64,000 nucleotides of DNA from Robiginitalea marina. GTDB lineage: Bacteria; Bacteroidota; Bacteroidia; Flavobacteriales; Flavobacteriaceae. Below are positions 24,870 through 33,138 of this stretch, piece by piece. The number at the start of each line of letters is the position of its first letter. Within the stretch, counting starts at the first letter, position 1. Below the pieces are notes generated by a model. The model ran no database searches, had not been told where the DNA came from, and saw nothing but the letters and a program-made list of their open reading frames with translations. The stretch lies in contig NZ_JAMXIB010000011.1 of the NCBI RefSeq assembly GCF_024006985.1, positions 1 through 64,000 of the forward strand, written 5' to 3'. The translations under genes and the position numbers were made by a program.

Positions 24870-24900
24870 TTTGGCCCAATCAAAGTTTATTTTAAATTTG
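24870..24900 (+). promoter_or_regulatory. Promoter of tRNA-Gln
   Basis: TTTG at 24870-24873, a 19-base spacer and TAAATTTG at 24893-24900 match the Bacteroidota -33/-7 consensus fully. The -7 box ends 16 bases before the tRNA, placing the transcription start a few bases upstream of the mature 5' end. Confidence 0.8.
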
Positions 24901-24916
24901 CACGCTCGTAAGGCAC

Positions 24917-24988
24917 TGGCCCATGGTGTAATTGGCAACACTACTGATTTTGGTTCAGTCATTCTAGGTTCGAGTCCTAGTGGGCCAA
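24917..24988 (+). tRNA. tRNA-Gln (anticodon TTG)
   Basis: The 7-base acceptor stem TGGCCCA (24917-24923) pairs perfectly with TGGGCCA (24981-24987), with discriminator A at 24988. The anticodon arm is ACTGA-TTTTGGT-TCAGT, giving anticodon TTG (Gln, CAA codons). The T arm contains GGTTCGAGTCC. The CCA end is not encoded and must be added after transcription. Confidence 0.96.
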
Positions 24989-24994
24989 CGAGAG

Positions 24995-25024
24995 AACCCC
25001 GACCAACAGGTCGGGGTTTTTTTT
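24995..25024 (+). terminator. Intrinsic terminator after tRNA-Gln
   Basis: AACCCCGACC (24995-25004) pairs with GGTCGGGGTT (25009-25018) around AACA and is followed by a run of T to 25024. Confidence 0.92.
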
Positions 25025-25114
25025 ATGATCCACGGCATGCCCCCGGGGTTGTCCGGGCTACGGCATCCACCCGGCCTTTAAGGCAAAAACAACCGGAAGC
25101 TGCCCCCGGCAGTT

Positions 25115-25465
25115 TCAGGCCCCCGCTTCAAAATCGTAATAAGTGATGTCCATGCCTTCAGAGGCCTTTTTCAACGCCTCTGAGGGCGACCCGCAGACCC
25201 ATAAGCTGAGCTCGGAAATAGCCGCTAATTTTCCCAGCATCGGCCCCACATTGCCCATGTGTTGAAGCACCGCATCGGAGTCCCTGTAAATTTCGCGCAC
25301 GATACACTCCGACAAGGCCTCGTTATAGAACCAGTCGTACTGAAGGCAGCCATCGCCTTTTTCCTTTTCCCGGACTGCTTTAATCATCTGAGCGGCTATT
25401 TCCTTAAAATGGCCAAGTTCCCCAGGCTTTATCCGGAACCGGGCTATGGCGTCAAGTCTTTTCAT
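25115..25465 (-). CDS. Putative quinol monooxygenase, ABM domain
   Basis: The 116-residue protein has an antibiotic-biosynthesis-monooxygenase (ABM, dimeric alpha-beta barrel) fold. It shows AIARFRIKPGELGHFKEIAAQMIKAVREKEKGDGCLQYDW followed by the strand/helix signature ECIVREIYRDSDAVLQHMGNVGPML. Members include YgiN-type quinol monooxygenases and heme-degrading IsdG-like proteins; the catalytic residues are not conserved enough to decide by eye. The C-terminal part (about 85-116) is specific to this subgroup. It lies downstream of a TonB-dependent receptor on the same strand, but 318 bases separate them. A near-consensus TATCTTTC lies just upstream. Confidence 0.8.
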   Translation of the reverse strand: MKRLDAIARFRIKPGELGHFKEIAAQMIKAVREKEKGDGCLQYDWFYNEALSECIVREIYRDSDAVLQHMGNVGPMLGKLAAISELSLWVCGSPSEALKKASEGMDITYYDFEAGA

Positions 25466-25783
25466 TTGGTTGGTTTTACGGTGAATAGGTTGAAAGATAG
25501 CATTTTTTCAGGCTCGAATTTGCATCCTGTACTTTGGACGAAAAGGCCTCAGGCTTTTTGGTTTTCGACCCGCCCGCCCCTGCGCTGTCCAGGGAATCAC
25601 AGCACTTTTTGACTTGAATGAGCGCTTTTTGCAGGGGTTTCGGGTATCTTGAGCCGGGGTGGGGGGTACCCCCGTTAAAAGGGATTGCCCCCGGCCCGAA
25701 ACCGCAAGGCCCCTGCCAGGTGCTTCCCGGTGACCGGGTGCGCATCCTTCAGGGGCATTAAAGGGTTCCTGCGGTAAAGGAGG
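25466..25783. other. Intergenic region between the ABM gene and the TonB receptor
   Basis: No credible gene is seen. Close to the ABM start the minus strand has TATCTTTC, one mismatch from the -7 consensus. Around 25541-25558, AAAAGGCC and GGCTTTTT can pair (one G-T wobble) around a TCA loop, giving a weak terminator-like hairpin usable on either strand. The remainder is GC-rich sequence without recognisable features. Confidence 0.4.
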
Positions 25784-28198
25784 TCAGAAATTGGCCTGCA
25801 GGGATAGGATAAAATTCCTCCCGGGCCCCGATATCCCCGAACTAAAGGGCCGGTAACGCTGGTCCGTGATATTTTCCAGGCCCGCGCCAAGGCTCAGGGT
25901 TTCGGAAAGCTCATAGCGAGTCTTCAGGTTCAGGGTATACCAGGCCGGGGAATAGTTGTTGCCATTGGCATCCTTGGCATAGATTTCATCCTTGCTGCGC
26001 TCTTCCACGGCCAGGTCTTCGAATTCCCGCTCCCCCTGATACTCTGAGTATAGCTGCATTTCCAGTTTCCCCGACCTGAAATTCAACCGGCTCACCCCAA
26101 AGAAGGGGGCGGCATGGCGGGAAGGGCTGGTCGAGCCGTCGTCGAGTTCTTCGATCCCCTTTTGCAGGTTCAGGTCGGAGGCAAAGCTGAAACCTGCGGG
26201 CAGGTTGACCTCAACCCCCAGTTGCAACCCGTATACTTCGGCTTCTGCGGCGTTTTGTATGGCCTGTACCTTGCTGAGCGTTCCGTCATAGGGGATGCTG
26301 TCCTGTCCGTTGAATACAAAATCGCGGCGGACCAGGGCGTTCTTAAGGCGGGTGTAATAGCCGGTTACTTCCAGTTTGGCAACCTCCCCAAACACGCGGG
26401 CGAACCCAAGGTCGAGGTTATAGGCGTACTCCGCATCAAGGTCGGGGTTCGGGACCACCACTGCCCCGGGTTCAGAATCGAAGATCCTGCCGATATCATC
26501 CACATTGGGCGATCGGAAGGCCGTTCCCAGGTTGGCCTGCAGCACCCATTTTTCAGAGGGGCGGTAGACCCCCCCGATACTTCCGGTCAGCGCCCCGTTT
26601 TCATTGTTGGCCCGGGTAAAGGGGAAGGGGTAAAAGGGGAGGTTTTCGGTGAAATCAGCCTTCAACCGGAAATAGTTGTAGCGCACCCCCCCTTCGAGGG
26701 TGAATTTTTCAGTGAGGCGGAATTCATCACTGAGGTAGGCGGCCAGGGAGGTCCAGGTGGCCTGCGGATAACGGTCCGCCCCATCCGACAGCGCCCCGGT
26801 TACGATGTTTTCTGTGGTCCCGTCCGAAGCCACACCGTTGTGGACGTATTCCAGTCCATAGTAAAAGGTGTTTTTTTCCCCCAGCGACTTCACAAAGTCG
26901 AGGTTAGCCGACCAGGCATCCACCTGTTCCACCCGGACCTCCCGCGTATCGTCATTCAGGTCACGGGTGATCCGGCTTTCTTCAAACGCCTGGTTGGCCA
27001 GACGGAGGGTTGCCTCGTCATACCAGCGCCCGTTGCCCCGGTGATTGACGCTCAGGAGGTTCATCATCCATTGCTGGGGGCCGTAGTCCCATTGGGCGTG
27101 CCGGGGAACCCCGTTCCGCAGGCGGTTGTGGCGGTCATACCGGCCGTAGGGGGAAGTTTCAGAAAAATGGAACCCGTATTGCAGGTCCCAGTTTTCCCCC
27201 GGCGAAAAGCGCACTTTTTGCATGAGGTTCACCTGGGAATAGGCAGAGGGAACCTGCAGCAGCGGGTCTTCCTGATCCACTACCACGTCCCTGCCATCCT
27301 GGCGGCGGACAAAAAACCCCTTCACATAGTCTTTGGGGCCGTGGCTTCCCTGCCTCAGGTGGTCGTAGTCCCAGGAGCTGATGCTGGTAACAAAGGCCCA
27401 TTTTTTCCAGCCGACATTCACATCCACGTGGCCGGTGCGTTCCTGGTTGGCGGAAGCATATCGGGCAATCGCCTTGCCGGAGACAAATGCCTCCCCGTCC
27501 AGGGAGAAAAGGGGGGTCAGGGTCTGGAAGCTCATGACCCCCCCGATGGCATCGCTGCCGTAGATGACTGACCCCGGCCCGAAAAGCACCTCGGTCCCCT
27601 GGGTGGCAAAGGGGTCAATGTTGATGACGTTCTGGATATTGCCCCCCCTGAAAATGGCCGTATTCATCCGCACCCCATCCACGGTGTAAACCAGGCGGTT
27701 GGTCGCAAAACCCCGGATCATGGGGCTTCCCCCGCCCTGCTGGCTTTTCTGGATGAAGACCTTGCCCGAAATCCCCAGCAGGTCGGCGGCGGTCTGGGGG
27801 TTCTGGAGGGCGACTTCCCTGGGGGTTACCGCCACGATCTTCGAGGAAATGTTGCTGCTGATCTCACGCCAGCGTCGCGCTGCAACCACTACCTCATCCA
27901 GGCTCAGGTTGGTCGGCGCCATCTGCAACTCAAACCCCTGGTTGCGCAATTCGGAGAAGCTCAAAAACAGGTTTTTATAGCCCAGGGAACGGATTTGGAT
28001 TTCGAGGGCTCCTTCAAAACGGGAGACATCGGCCTGTCCCTGGGTATTGGTGGTGGTGTAATACTTGGGGTTTTCACTGTAAAGGGTGGCCCCTTCAAGG
28101 GGTTTCCCGGTTTCCTGGTCCCGGAGGGTGATGGTCTGCGCAAAGGCAGTCCCTCCGGTAAGGGCCAGCAAAACCCAAAGAACAACGCGTTTCTTCAT
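25784..28198 (-). CDS. TonB-dependent outer-membrane receptor
   Basis: This is an outer-membrane active transporter energised by TonB-ExbB-ExbD. The start at 28198 yields a clean signal peptide (MKKRVVLWVLLALTGGTAFAQ); an ATG 12 bases upstream adds only MHYT. The 804-residue precursor then has a carboxypeptidase-regulatory-like N-terminal domain (TLRDQETGKPLEGATLYS, about 24-105), a plug domain with SGKVFIQKSQQGGGSPMIRGF and a 22-strand barrel ending LSLQANF. Near residues 561-587 it has FRSPN and NPDL boxes, similar to the FRAP/NPNL boxes of heme receptors, but without an obvious intervening His. The substrate is therefore open. It is preceded by a small membrane-anchored protein gene, probably in one operon. 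Confidence 0.9.
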   Translation of the reverse strand: MKKRVVLWVLLALTGGTAFAQTITLRDQETGKPLEGATLYSENPKYYTTTNTQGQADVSRFEGALEIQIRSLGYKNLFLSFSELRNQGFELQMAPTNLSLDEVVVAARRWREISSNISSKIVAVTPREVALQNPQTAADLLGISGKVFIQKSQQGGGSPMIRGFATNRLVYTVDGVRMNTAIFRGGNIQNVINIDPFATQGTEVLFGPGSVIYGSDAIGGVMSFQTLTPLFSLDGEAFVSGKAIARYASANQERTGHVDVNVGWKKWAFVTSISSWDYDHLRQGSHGPKDYVKGFFVRRQDGRDVVVDQEDPLLQVPSAYSQVNLMQKVRFSPGENWDLQYGFHFSETSPYGRYDRHNRLRNGVPRHAQWDYGPQQWMMNLLSVNHRGNGRWYDEATLRLANQAFEESRITRDLNDDTREVRVEQVDAWSANLDFVKSLGEKNTFYYGLEYVHNGVASDGTTENIVTGALSDGADRYPQATWTSLAAYLSDEFRLTEKFTLEGGVRYNYFRLKADFTENLPFYPFPFTRANNENGALTGSIGGVYRPSEKWVLQANLGTAFRSPNVDDIGRIFDSEPGAVVVPNPDLDAEYAYNLDLGFARVFGEVAKLEVTGYYTRLKNALVRRDFVFNGQDSIPYDGTLSKVQAIQNAAEAEVYGLQLGVEVNLPAGFSFASDLNLQKGIEELDDGSTSPSRHAAPFFGVSRLNFRSGKLEMQLYSEYQGEREFEDLAVEERSKDEIYAKDANGNNYSPAWYTLNLKTRYELSETLSLGAGLENITDQRYRPFSSGISGPGRNFILSLQANF

Positions 28199-28270
28199 CG
28201 TATAATGCATTGGGTTAGGTAAACTGAAAAGTAGTGCCGTGAAGGGAAATAGCGGCTTCTCTCTGAGGGA

Positions 28271-28828
28271 TTACGCGATCACGGCGAAATAGGTTTTCCC
28301 CGGGTCCGGGGGAGGGGTTGGGGGCATCGGGGAGATACCCGTACAAAGGCTGTACGGGACCTGGGATATGGCCCGGGCGGTTACCGGGGCATAAAAATGG
28401 GTAGCGGGCTGGCTTTCGAAAAAAAGGGTTTTCATAAAGGAGATCACCTGGCCCCGGCTCTTGTCCCGCAGGGGGTCGTTCCTGAGGGCCCGGGCTGTCA
28501 GGTCTTCCAGTTCCCTGTATAAACGGGTTTCTTCCCGGTCGGGCCAACACCAGTAGATTATGTGGTTCCCTTCCCTGTAGGAGTCCACCACATCGTACAT
28601 TTCCCCCTGGTAGCGGAATTCCGCGTCGTGTTCCCATTCCAGCAAGGTGTTCGCTTCAGCAAGGGAAAGGCGAATCTGCACGAGCTGCCCCCGGTCGATG
28701 CCTGCCAGCATCCGTTGCTTCACCTCCCTTTTCACCTGCCATTTCTGCAGTCCCATCCAGCCCAGGGTCCCGGCTATGGGGAGCAGGAGGGTCAGGAGGA
28801 GCGCTATGGAAAGGAGTTGTTTCTTCAC
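28271..28828 (-). CDS. Small membrane-anchored protein upstream of the TonB receptor, function unknown
   Basis: I do not recognise this protein. The GTG at 28828 gives KKQLLSIALLLTLLLPIAGTLGW, a normal signal anchor; the longer ATG start at 28864 would place MCGDPSWQVLIA before it. The remaining roughly 160 residues are hydrophilic. They contain repeated charged segments (WQVKREVKQRML, LEWEHDAEFRYQGEMYDVVDS) and a Pro-rich end (SPMPPTPPPDPGK), so the chain probably faces the periplasm. It ends 73 bases before the TonB-receptor start on the same strand. The pairing suggests an accessory role in the same uptake process, which is inference only. Confidence 0.7.
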   Translation of the reverse strand: MKKQLLSIALLLTLLLPIAGTLGWMGLQKWQVKREVKQRMLAGIDRGQLVQIRLSLAEANTLLEWEHDAEFRYQGEMYDVVDSYREGNHIIYWCWPDREETRLYRELEDLTARALRNDPLRDKSRGQVISFMKTLFFESQPATHFYAPVTARAISQVPYSLCTGISPMPPTPPPDPGKTYFAVIA

Positions 28829-28985
28829 CGCAATAAGGACCTGCCAGGATGGGTCCCCGCACATCCGGGGCTTCCCGGCGACCTGGCCGAAGGCGCCCCC
28901 AAGGTACTAAAATTCTTTGGCATGGAAGCCGGGGGCGGTTCGTCAATTTGGTCCGTCAGGCCTATCGGATCCTGGGGGTTTGTGC

Positions 28986-30983
28986 TCAGGGTTGGGAGGG
29001 CTTAAGGTAGTTCCCAAACCAGTCGAGCCAACGTTGCCAACGGTCTTTCTGGAAGCTCGGCCGCTGGATGCCGTGGTGTTCCCCTGGGTAAACCACCAGT
29101 TGGGTTTCCCTCCCCAGGCGCTTCATGGCCTGGTACATCTGTTCCGAATTGAGGATAGGGACATTCCAGTCCTCAGCTCCCCCCATCCACAGGGTGGGGG
29201 TGGTTATCTTTTCCACGTCGTTGAAGGGGGAAATCCGTTCCCAGGCCTCCGGGTTTTCCCAGGGCAACCCGAGTTCCTTCTCCCAGTAGTACTGGTAATG
29301 GTCGTGCCCGTAATTCGCCCGGTAGAGGGCCTCACTGGCCCCGGAAAGGGCGGCCTTGAAACGGTCCGTTTTGGTGATGACGTAATTGGTCAGGATCCCT
29401 CCGTAGGACCACCCACCGACCCCCAGGCGGTCGGGGTCGGCATACCCGGCCTGAATGGCGTAATCCACCCCGGCCATGACATCCTGGTAGTCCTTGGTTC
29501 CCCAGTCTGCAAAAATGGCCTGTGAAAATGCCTGCCCGTAGCCGGACGAACCCCTCGGGTTCAGCAGCAGGGTCACATATCCGTTGGCCGCAAATAGCTG
29601 GCTGTGGGCGTGGAAAGAATGGTCATACTGACTAACGGGCCCCCCGTGGATCCACAAAAGGGTCGGGTACTTTACCCCGGGCGTGAATCCGGACGGCTTT
29701 ACTACAAAGCCTTCCACCGGGGTGCCGTCGGCACTGGAAAACCGAATCCGTTCGACTAATGGCTTCGGAAATTTCGAAAGCAGGGCATCATTGGTTTCGG
29801 TGAGCTTCCGCAGTTGGCCGTTTCTGTACCCGAAGATTTCATTGGGCTGCAGGCTTTTGCCCAGCAGCAGGGCGATTTCTTCCCCGGCCAGGGCGTAATC
29901 GGCAATGCTGATTTCCCCGGTTACCACCCTTTTAAGGCCGTTTCCCGTGGGGCTGACGGAGGCCAGCACCTGGGTGCCGCTTTCCTCGAGCAGGAAATAA
30001 ATGGCTTTTCCGTCCGGGGCAAATTTCGGGTCGCTTACGTTGCGGTCAAGGGCCTCTGTAAGCAGGCGCGGTGTGCCCCCCGCTGCAGGGATAACCGCGA
30101 GTTTATTGGTGGCGTACCAGATGGCCGGCCCATCGGTTACCGTAACGTAGGCCAGGGACTTCCCGTCCGGGCTCCACCGGGGGGAGTCATCGGCGTGCGC
30201 GTTAAAAGTGACCTGTTTGGGGAGGTTTTCCGGCCCGGGGGTGTCTGTGGAAACCGTCCAGATATCGGAATTGTCATTTCCGTCGGGGTTCTCGCTGCGG
30301 TTGCTCACGAAGGCGATGGTGCGGCCATCCGGACTCCAGGCCGGGTCGCTGTCGTCAAAGTCGCCGAAGGTAAGCTGTACAGCTGTGGAATCCCCGGGGG
30401 TAAAGGTATACAGGTGGGTGCGGTACCGGTCAAGGTATCCCTGGTAGTCCCTCTTGAACTGCAACCGGTCAATGACGTGGGGTTTCGGTTTTTTGTCGTC
30501 CTTCTCATCTTCCGTGAGTTCCTCTGGTTTCGGGTCGCGGATCAGCAATACCAGCCTTTTGCCGTCGGGCGACCATTCATAACCCGAAACGCCCTGTTTC
30601 ACCCTGGTGAGTTGCCGGGCTTCCCCTCCCAGGCGGTTCAGGGCCCAGACCTGGGTTTTGGCTTTTTCCCCCCGGGCCGCTGTGAAGGAAAGGTATTTCC
30701 CATCGGGGCTCCACCTCGGGTTTCCCGCGGAATACTCTTCCGAAGTCATGGGGAGGGCCTCGCCCCCGCCGGCCGGGACCATCCAAAGTTGGGTGGCCGG
30801 TTTGTCCTTCACGGTGTCCTGGGATGTCACTGTATAGGCAATCCACTTCAAATCGGGGCTTACCTCCACTTCCTTCACCTCCCTGAGCGACAGCAAATCG
30901 TTGGGGGTCATCCGGGTTTTTGGTTCCTGCCCCTGGAGCAGGAAGCAGGTGAGGAGCAGGGAAAACAGGCAGAATATTCTCAT
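28986..30983 (-). CDS. S9 family (prolyl oligopeptidase-like) peptidase, exported
   Basis: The 665-residue precursor has a signal peptide (about 1-19). A seven-bladed WD40-like/DPP propeller follows (about 30-390), with repeats such as SPDGKYLSFTAARG, SPDGKRLVLLI, SPDGRTIAFVSNR and SPDGKSLAYVTV. The C-terminal alpha/beta-hydrolase domain (about 400-665) carries the catalytic triad Ser526 (GGWSYGG), Asp605 (GAEDWNVP) and His637 (PGEHHG). Members cleave acyl-peptides or dipeptides from short peptides, probably periplasmic here. It is a single gene on the minus strand. Confidence 0.93.
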   Translation of the reverse strand: MRIFCLFSLLLTCFLLQGQEPKTRMTPNDLLSLREVKEVEVSPDLKWIAYTVTSQDTVKDKPATQLWMVPAGGGEALPMTSEEYSAGNPRWSPDGKYLSFTAARGEKAKTQVWALNRLGGEARQLTRVKQGVSGYEWSPDGKRLVLLIRDPKPEELTEDEKDDKKPKPHVIDRLQFKRDYQGYLDRYRTHLYTFTPGDSTAVQLTFGDFDDSDPAWSPDGRTIAFVSNRSENPDGNDNSDIWTVSTDTPGPENLPKQVTFNAHADDSPRWSPDGKSLAYVTVTDGPAIWYATNKLAVIPAAGGTPRLLTEALDRNVSDPKFAPDGKAIYFLLEESGTQVLASVSPTGNGLKRVVTGEISIADYALAGEEIALLLGKSLQPNEIFGYRNGQLRKLTETNDALLSKFPKPLVERIRFSSADGTPVEGFVVKPSGFTPGVKYPTLLWIHGGPVSQYDHSFHAHSQLFAANGYVTLLLNPRGSSGYGQAFSQAIFADWGTKDYQDVMAGVDYAIQAGYADPDRLGVGGWSYGGILTNYVITKTDRFKAALSGASEALYRANYGHDHYQYYWEKELGLPWENPEAWERISPFNDVEKITTPTLWMGGAEDWNVPILNSEQMYQAMKRLGRETQLVVYPGEHHGIQRPSFQKDRWQRWLDWFGNYLKPSQP

Positions 30984-31283
30984 GGATAAAAAGGGCTAAA
31001 CGGAATAGTTGTTACGGAAAAATCCTTTTGAAGTCATTTGGGTACTGTATAAAAAGCCCCCCGCATCAACCGCTGTGGGAAACCGGCCCGGTGCCTTGAA
31101 ACAGGTTTCCCGGTCAATGTCCGGGGCCAGGCGGTGACCTCCGGGCAGTACCGGTCCGGGATCGTGGAGGAAAGATAGGAAATAATTCGGCAGCCCGGGT
31201 GGGGAAGTCTGATCCGTCTGCTCCTTCGGGTCAACTCCCTGAGATTTTTAGGGATACACGTTTTAGGGATATCAAAAAATTCG
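30984..31283. other. Intergenic region upstream of the rimP promoter
   Basis: This divergent region holds no open frame with coding character. I found no consensus -7 box for the S9 peptidase gene. The AT-rich part from about 31238 leads into the rimP promoter. Confidence 0.4.
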
Positions 31284-31291
31284 TATATTTG
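31284..31291 (+). promoter_or_regulatory. Predicted -7 box for rimP-nusA-infB
   Basis: TATATTTG matches TAnnTTTG. A TTTT run at 31261-31264, 19 bases upstream, stands where the -33 TTTG would be (last base mismatched). The implied leader is about 75 bases and contains a terminator-like hairpin. Confidence 0.6.
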
Positions 31292-31317
31292 CACCACTGA
31301 AAGAATAAAAGGTATTC

Positions 31318-31368
31318 ATGAGGGGACTAAAGTCCCCTCTTTTATTGCCGATAGTTCAGCAAAAGTGA
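31318..31368 (+). CDS. Possible 16-codon leader peptide overlapping the attenuator
   Basis: An ATG at 31318 opens a short frame, MRGLKSPLLLPIVQQK, stopping at 31366-31368, five bases before the rimP ATG. Its first codons form the left arm of the terminator-like hairpin, so ribosomes translating it would melt the stem. There is no proof it is translated, and it may be chance. Confidence 0.3.
   Translation: MRGLKSPLLLPIVQQK
31320..31345 (+). promoter_or_regulatory. Terminator-like hairpin (candidate attenuator) in the rimP-nusA-infB leader
   Basis: GAGGGGAC (31320-31327) pairs perfectly with GTCCCCTC (31332-31339) around a TAAA loop and is followed by TTTTATT. It has the form of an intrinsic terminator but lies between the promoter and rimP, where it could attenuate the operon. 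NusA promotes pausing and termination, and the E. coli nusA operon is autoregulated, so feedback by NusA is an attractive inference. It could also simply end transcription arriving from upstream. Confidence 0.6.
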
Positions 31369-31372
31369 CCAA

Positions 31373-31846
31373 ATGGCAGGCGAAGGGTTAGAACAACAGG
31401 TAACGACACTGCTGGCCGGGGCGCTGGAAAAGCGTCCCGACCTGTTTCCTGTTTCCCTGAAGGTGGGGGCCGACCAGTCGATCCGGATTATACTGGACGG
31501 GGACCAGGGCGTGAGCCTGAAGGACTGCATCGATATCAGCAGGGCCGTGGAACACCACCTCGACCGGGAACAGTACGATTTTTCGCTGGAGGTGAGTTCG
31601 GCCGGGGCAACTGCCCCCCTGGAGCTCCCCAGGCAGTATCGCAAAAACCTCGGCAGGACATTGCAGGTCAGGTCAGGGGATGCCGAGTGGGAAGGGACCC
31701 TTGAAAAAGTGGATGACCAACAGATTACCCTGTGCTGGAAAGCCAGGGAGCCCAAGCCGGTTGGCAAGGGCAAGCATACGGTTCGGAAAGAGGCTGTGAT
31801 CCCCTTTTCCGACATTGAGCAGGCAAAAGTTGTTATAAAATTTTAA
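31373..31846 (+). CDS. rimP: Ribosome maturation factor RimP
   Basis: RimP assists 30S subunit maturation. The 157-residue protein has the N-terminal alpha/beta domain (VTTLLAGALEKRPDLFPVSLKVGADQSIRIILDGDQGVSLKDCIDISRAVEHHLD) with the family motif VSSAGATAPLELPRQYRKNLGR (about 71-92), and a C-terminal SH3-like barrel. Length is typical. It is the first gene of rimP-nusA-infB, with nusA starting 14 bases after its stop, as in most bacteria. Confidence 0.95.
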   Translation: MAGEGLEQQVTTLLAGALEKRPDLFPVSLKVGADQSIRIILDGDQGVSLKDCIDISRAVEHHLDREQYDFSLEVSSAGATAPLELPRQYRKNLGRTLQVRSGDAEWEGTLEKVDDQQITLCWKAREPKPVGKGKHTVRKEAVIPFSDIEQAKVVIKF

Positions 31847-31860
31847 CCGGATAGTAAGAC

Positions 31861-33093
31861 ATGGAAAATCTTGCACTGATCGAATCATTCTCGGAGTTCA
31901 AAGACGATAAGTTCATTGACCGGGTTACCCTTATGGCCATCCTGGAGGAAGTGTTCCGGGCAGCGCTCAAACGCAAGTTTGGTTCTGACGACAACTTCGA
32001 CATCATCATCAACCCCGATAAGGGGGACCTGGAGATCTGGAGGAACCGGGTAGTGGTCCCCGACGGGGAAGTGGAGGAGCCCAATGAGGAGATTTCCCTT
32101 TCCGAGGCCCGCAAGATCGAGCCGGATTTCGAGATCGGGGAGGATGTTTCCGAGGAAGTTAAGCTTATCGACCTGGGGCGCAGGGCCATCCTGGCCCTCC
32201 GCCAGAACCTGATCGCCAAGATCCATGAGCACGACAATACCACGATTTACAAGCAGTTCAAGGACCTGGAAGGGGAAATCTACACTGCTGAAGTACACCA
32301 TATCCGCCACCGGGCCATCATCCTGCTCGATGATGAGGGGAATGAAATCATCATGCCCAAGGAAAAGCAAATCCCTTCCGATTTCTTCCGCAAGGGCGAC
32401 AACGTTCGCGGGATTATCGAAAGCGTGGAGTTGAAGGGGAATAAACCGCTGATCATCATGTCGCGCACTTCCCCCGTGTTCCTGGAGCAATTATTCCACC
32501 AGGAAATCCCGGAAGTATTCGACGGGCTGATCACTATCAAGAAAGTGGTGCGCATCCCCGGGGAAAAGGCTAAGGTGGCCGTGGACTCCTACGACGACCG
32601 GATCGATCCGGTGGGGGCCTGCGTGGGGATGAAGGGATCCCGAATCCATGGGATTGTCCGCGAATTGGGCAACGAGAACATCGACGTCATCAACTGGACG
32701 AACAACCCCCAGCTGATGGTAACCCGGGCCCTGAGCCCGGCAAGGGTTTCCATGGTGAAGCTCAATGATGAAAACAAGACGGCCCAGGTGTACCTGAAGC
32801 CGGAGGAAGTTTCAAAGGCCATTGGCCGCGGGGGGCACAACATCAGGCTGGCAGGGCACCTGACAGGCTATGAGATCGATGTGTTCCGCGAAGGGGTGGA
32901 GGAAGATGTGGAACTCACCGAGTTCTCTGACGAGATCGAAGACTGGGTGATCCAGGAATTCCGGAAAATCGGGCTCGATACGGCCAGAAGCGTCCTTGAA
33001 CAGGATGTGGAGGACCTGGTCAAACGCACCGACCTGGAAGAAGAAACCATTTTGGATGTGGTCCGGATCCTGAAAGAAGAATTTGAAGATTAA
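31861..33093 (+). CDS. nusA: Transcription termination/antitermination protein NusA
   Basis: NusA binds RNA polymerase and modulates pausing, termination and antitermination. The 410-residue protein has the N-terminal polymerase-binding domain (1 to about 130), an S1 domain (about 135-200, GEIYTAEVHHIRHRAIIL) and two KH domains. KH1 contains DPVGACVGMKGSRIHGIVREL and KH2 contains AIGRGGHNIRLAGHLTGYEIDV. It ends after KH2 and a short acidic tail, without the C-terminal acidic repeats of E. coli NusA, as usual outside Proteobacteria. It is co-transcribed with rimP and infB. Confidence 0.97.
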   Translation: MENLALIESFSEFKDDKFIDRVTLMAILEEVFRAALKRKFGSDDNFDIIINPDKGDLEIWRNRVVVPDGEVEEPNEEISLSEARKIEPDFEIGEDVSEEVKLIDLGRRAILALRQNLIAKIHEHDNTTIYKQFKDLEGEIYTAEVHHIRHRAIILLDDEGNEIIMPKEKQIPSDFFRKGDNVRGIIESVELKGNKPLIIMSRTSPVFLEQLFHQEIPEVFDGLITIKKVVRIPGEKAKVAVDSYDDRIDPVGACVGMKGSRIHGIVRELGNENIDVINWTNNPQLMVTRALSPARVSMVKLNDENKTAQVYLKPEEVSKAIGRGGHNIRLAGHLTGYEIDVFREGVEEDVELTEFSDEIEDWVIQEFRKIGLDTARSVLEQDVEDLVKRTDLEEETILDVVRILKEEFED

Positions 33094-33138
33094 GCTATAT
33101 ATTAGCACCTTAATAGAGTAAACGAGAGCGCGTATTTT

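Noticed and set aside
25476-25745. 89-codon minus-strand frame in the gap between the ABM gene and the TonB receptor
   Set aside because: The translation has no hydrophobic core, signal or domain and spans a terminator-like hairpin. I treat the gap as non-coding.
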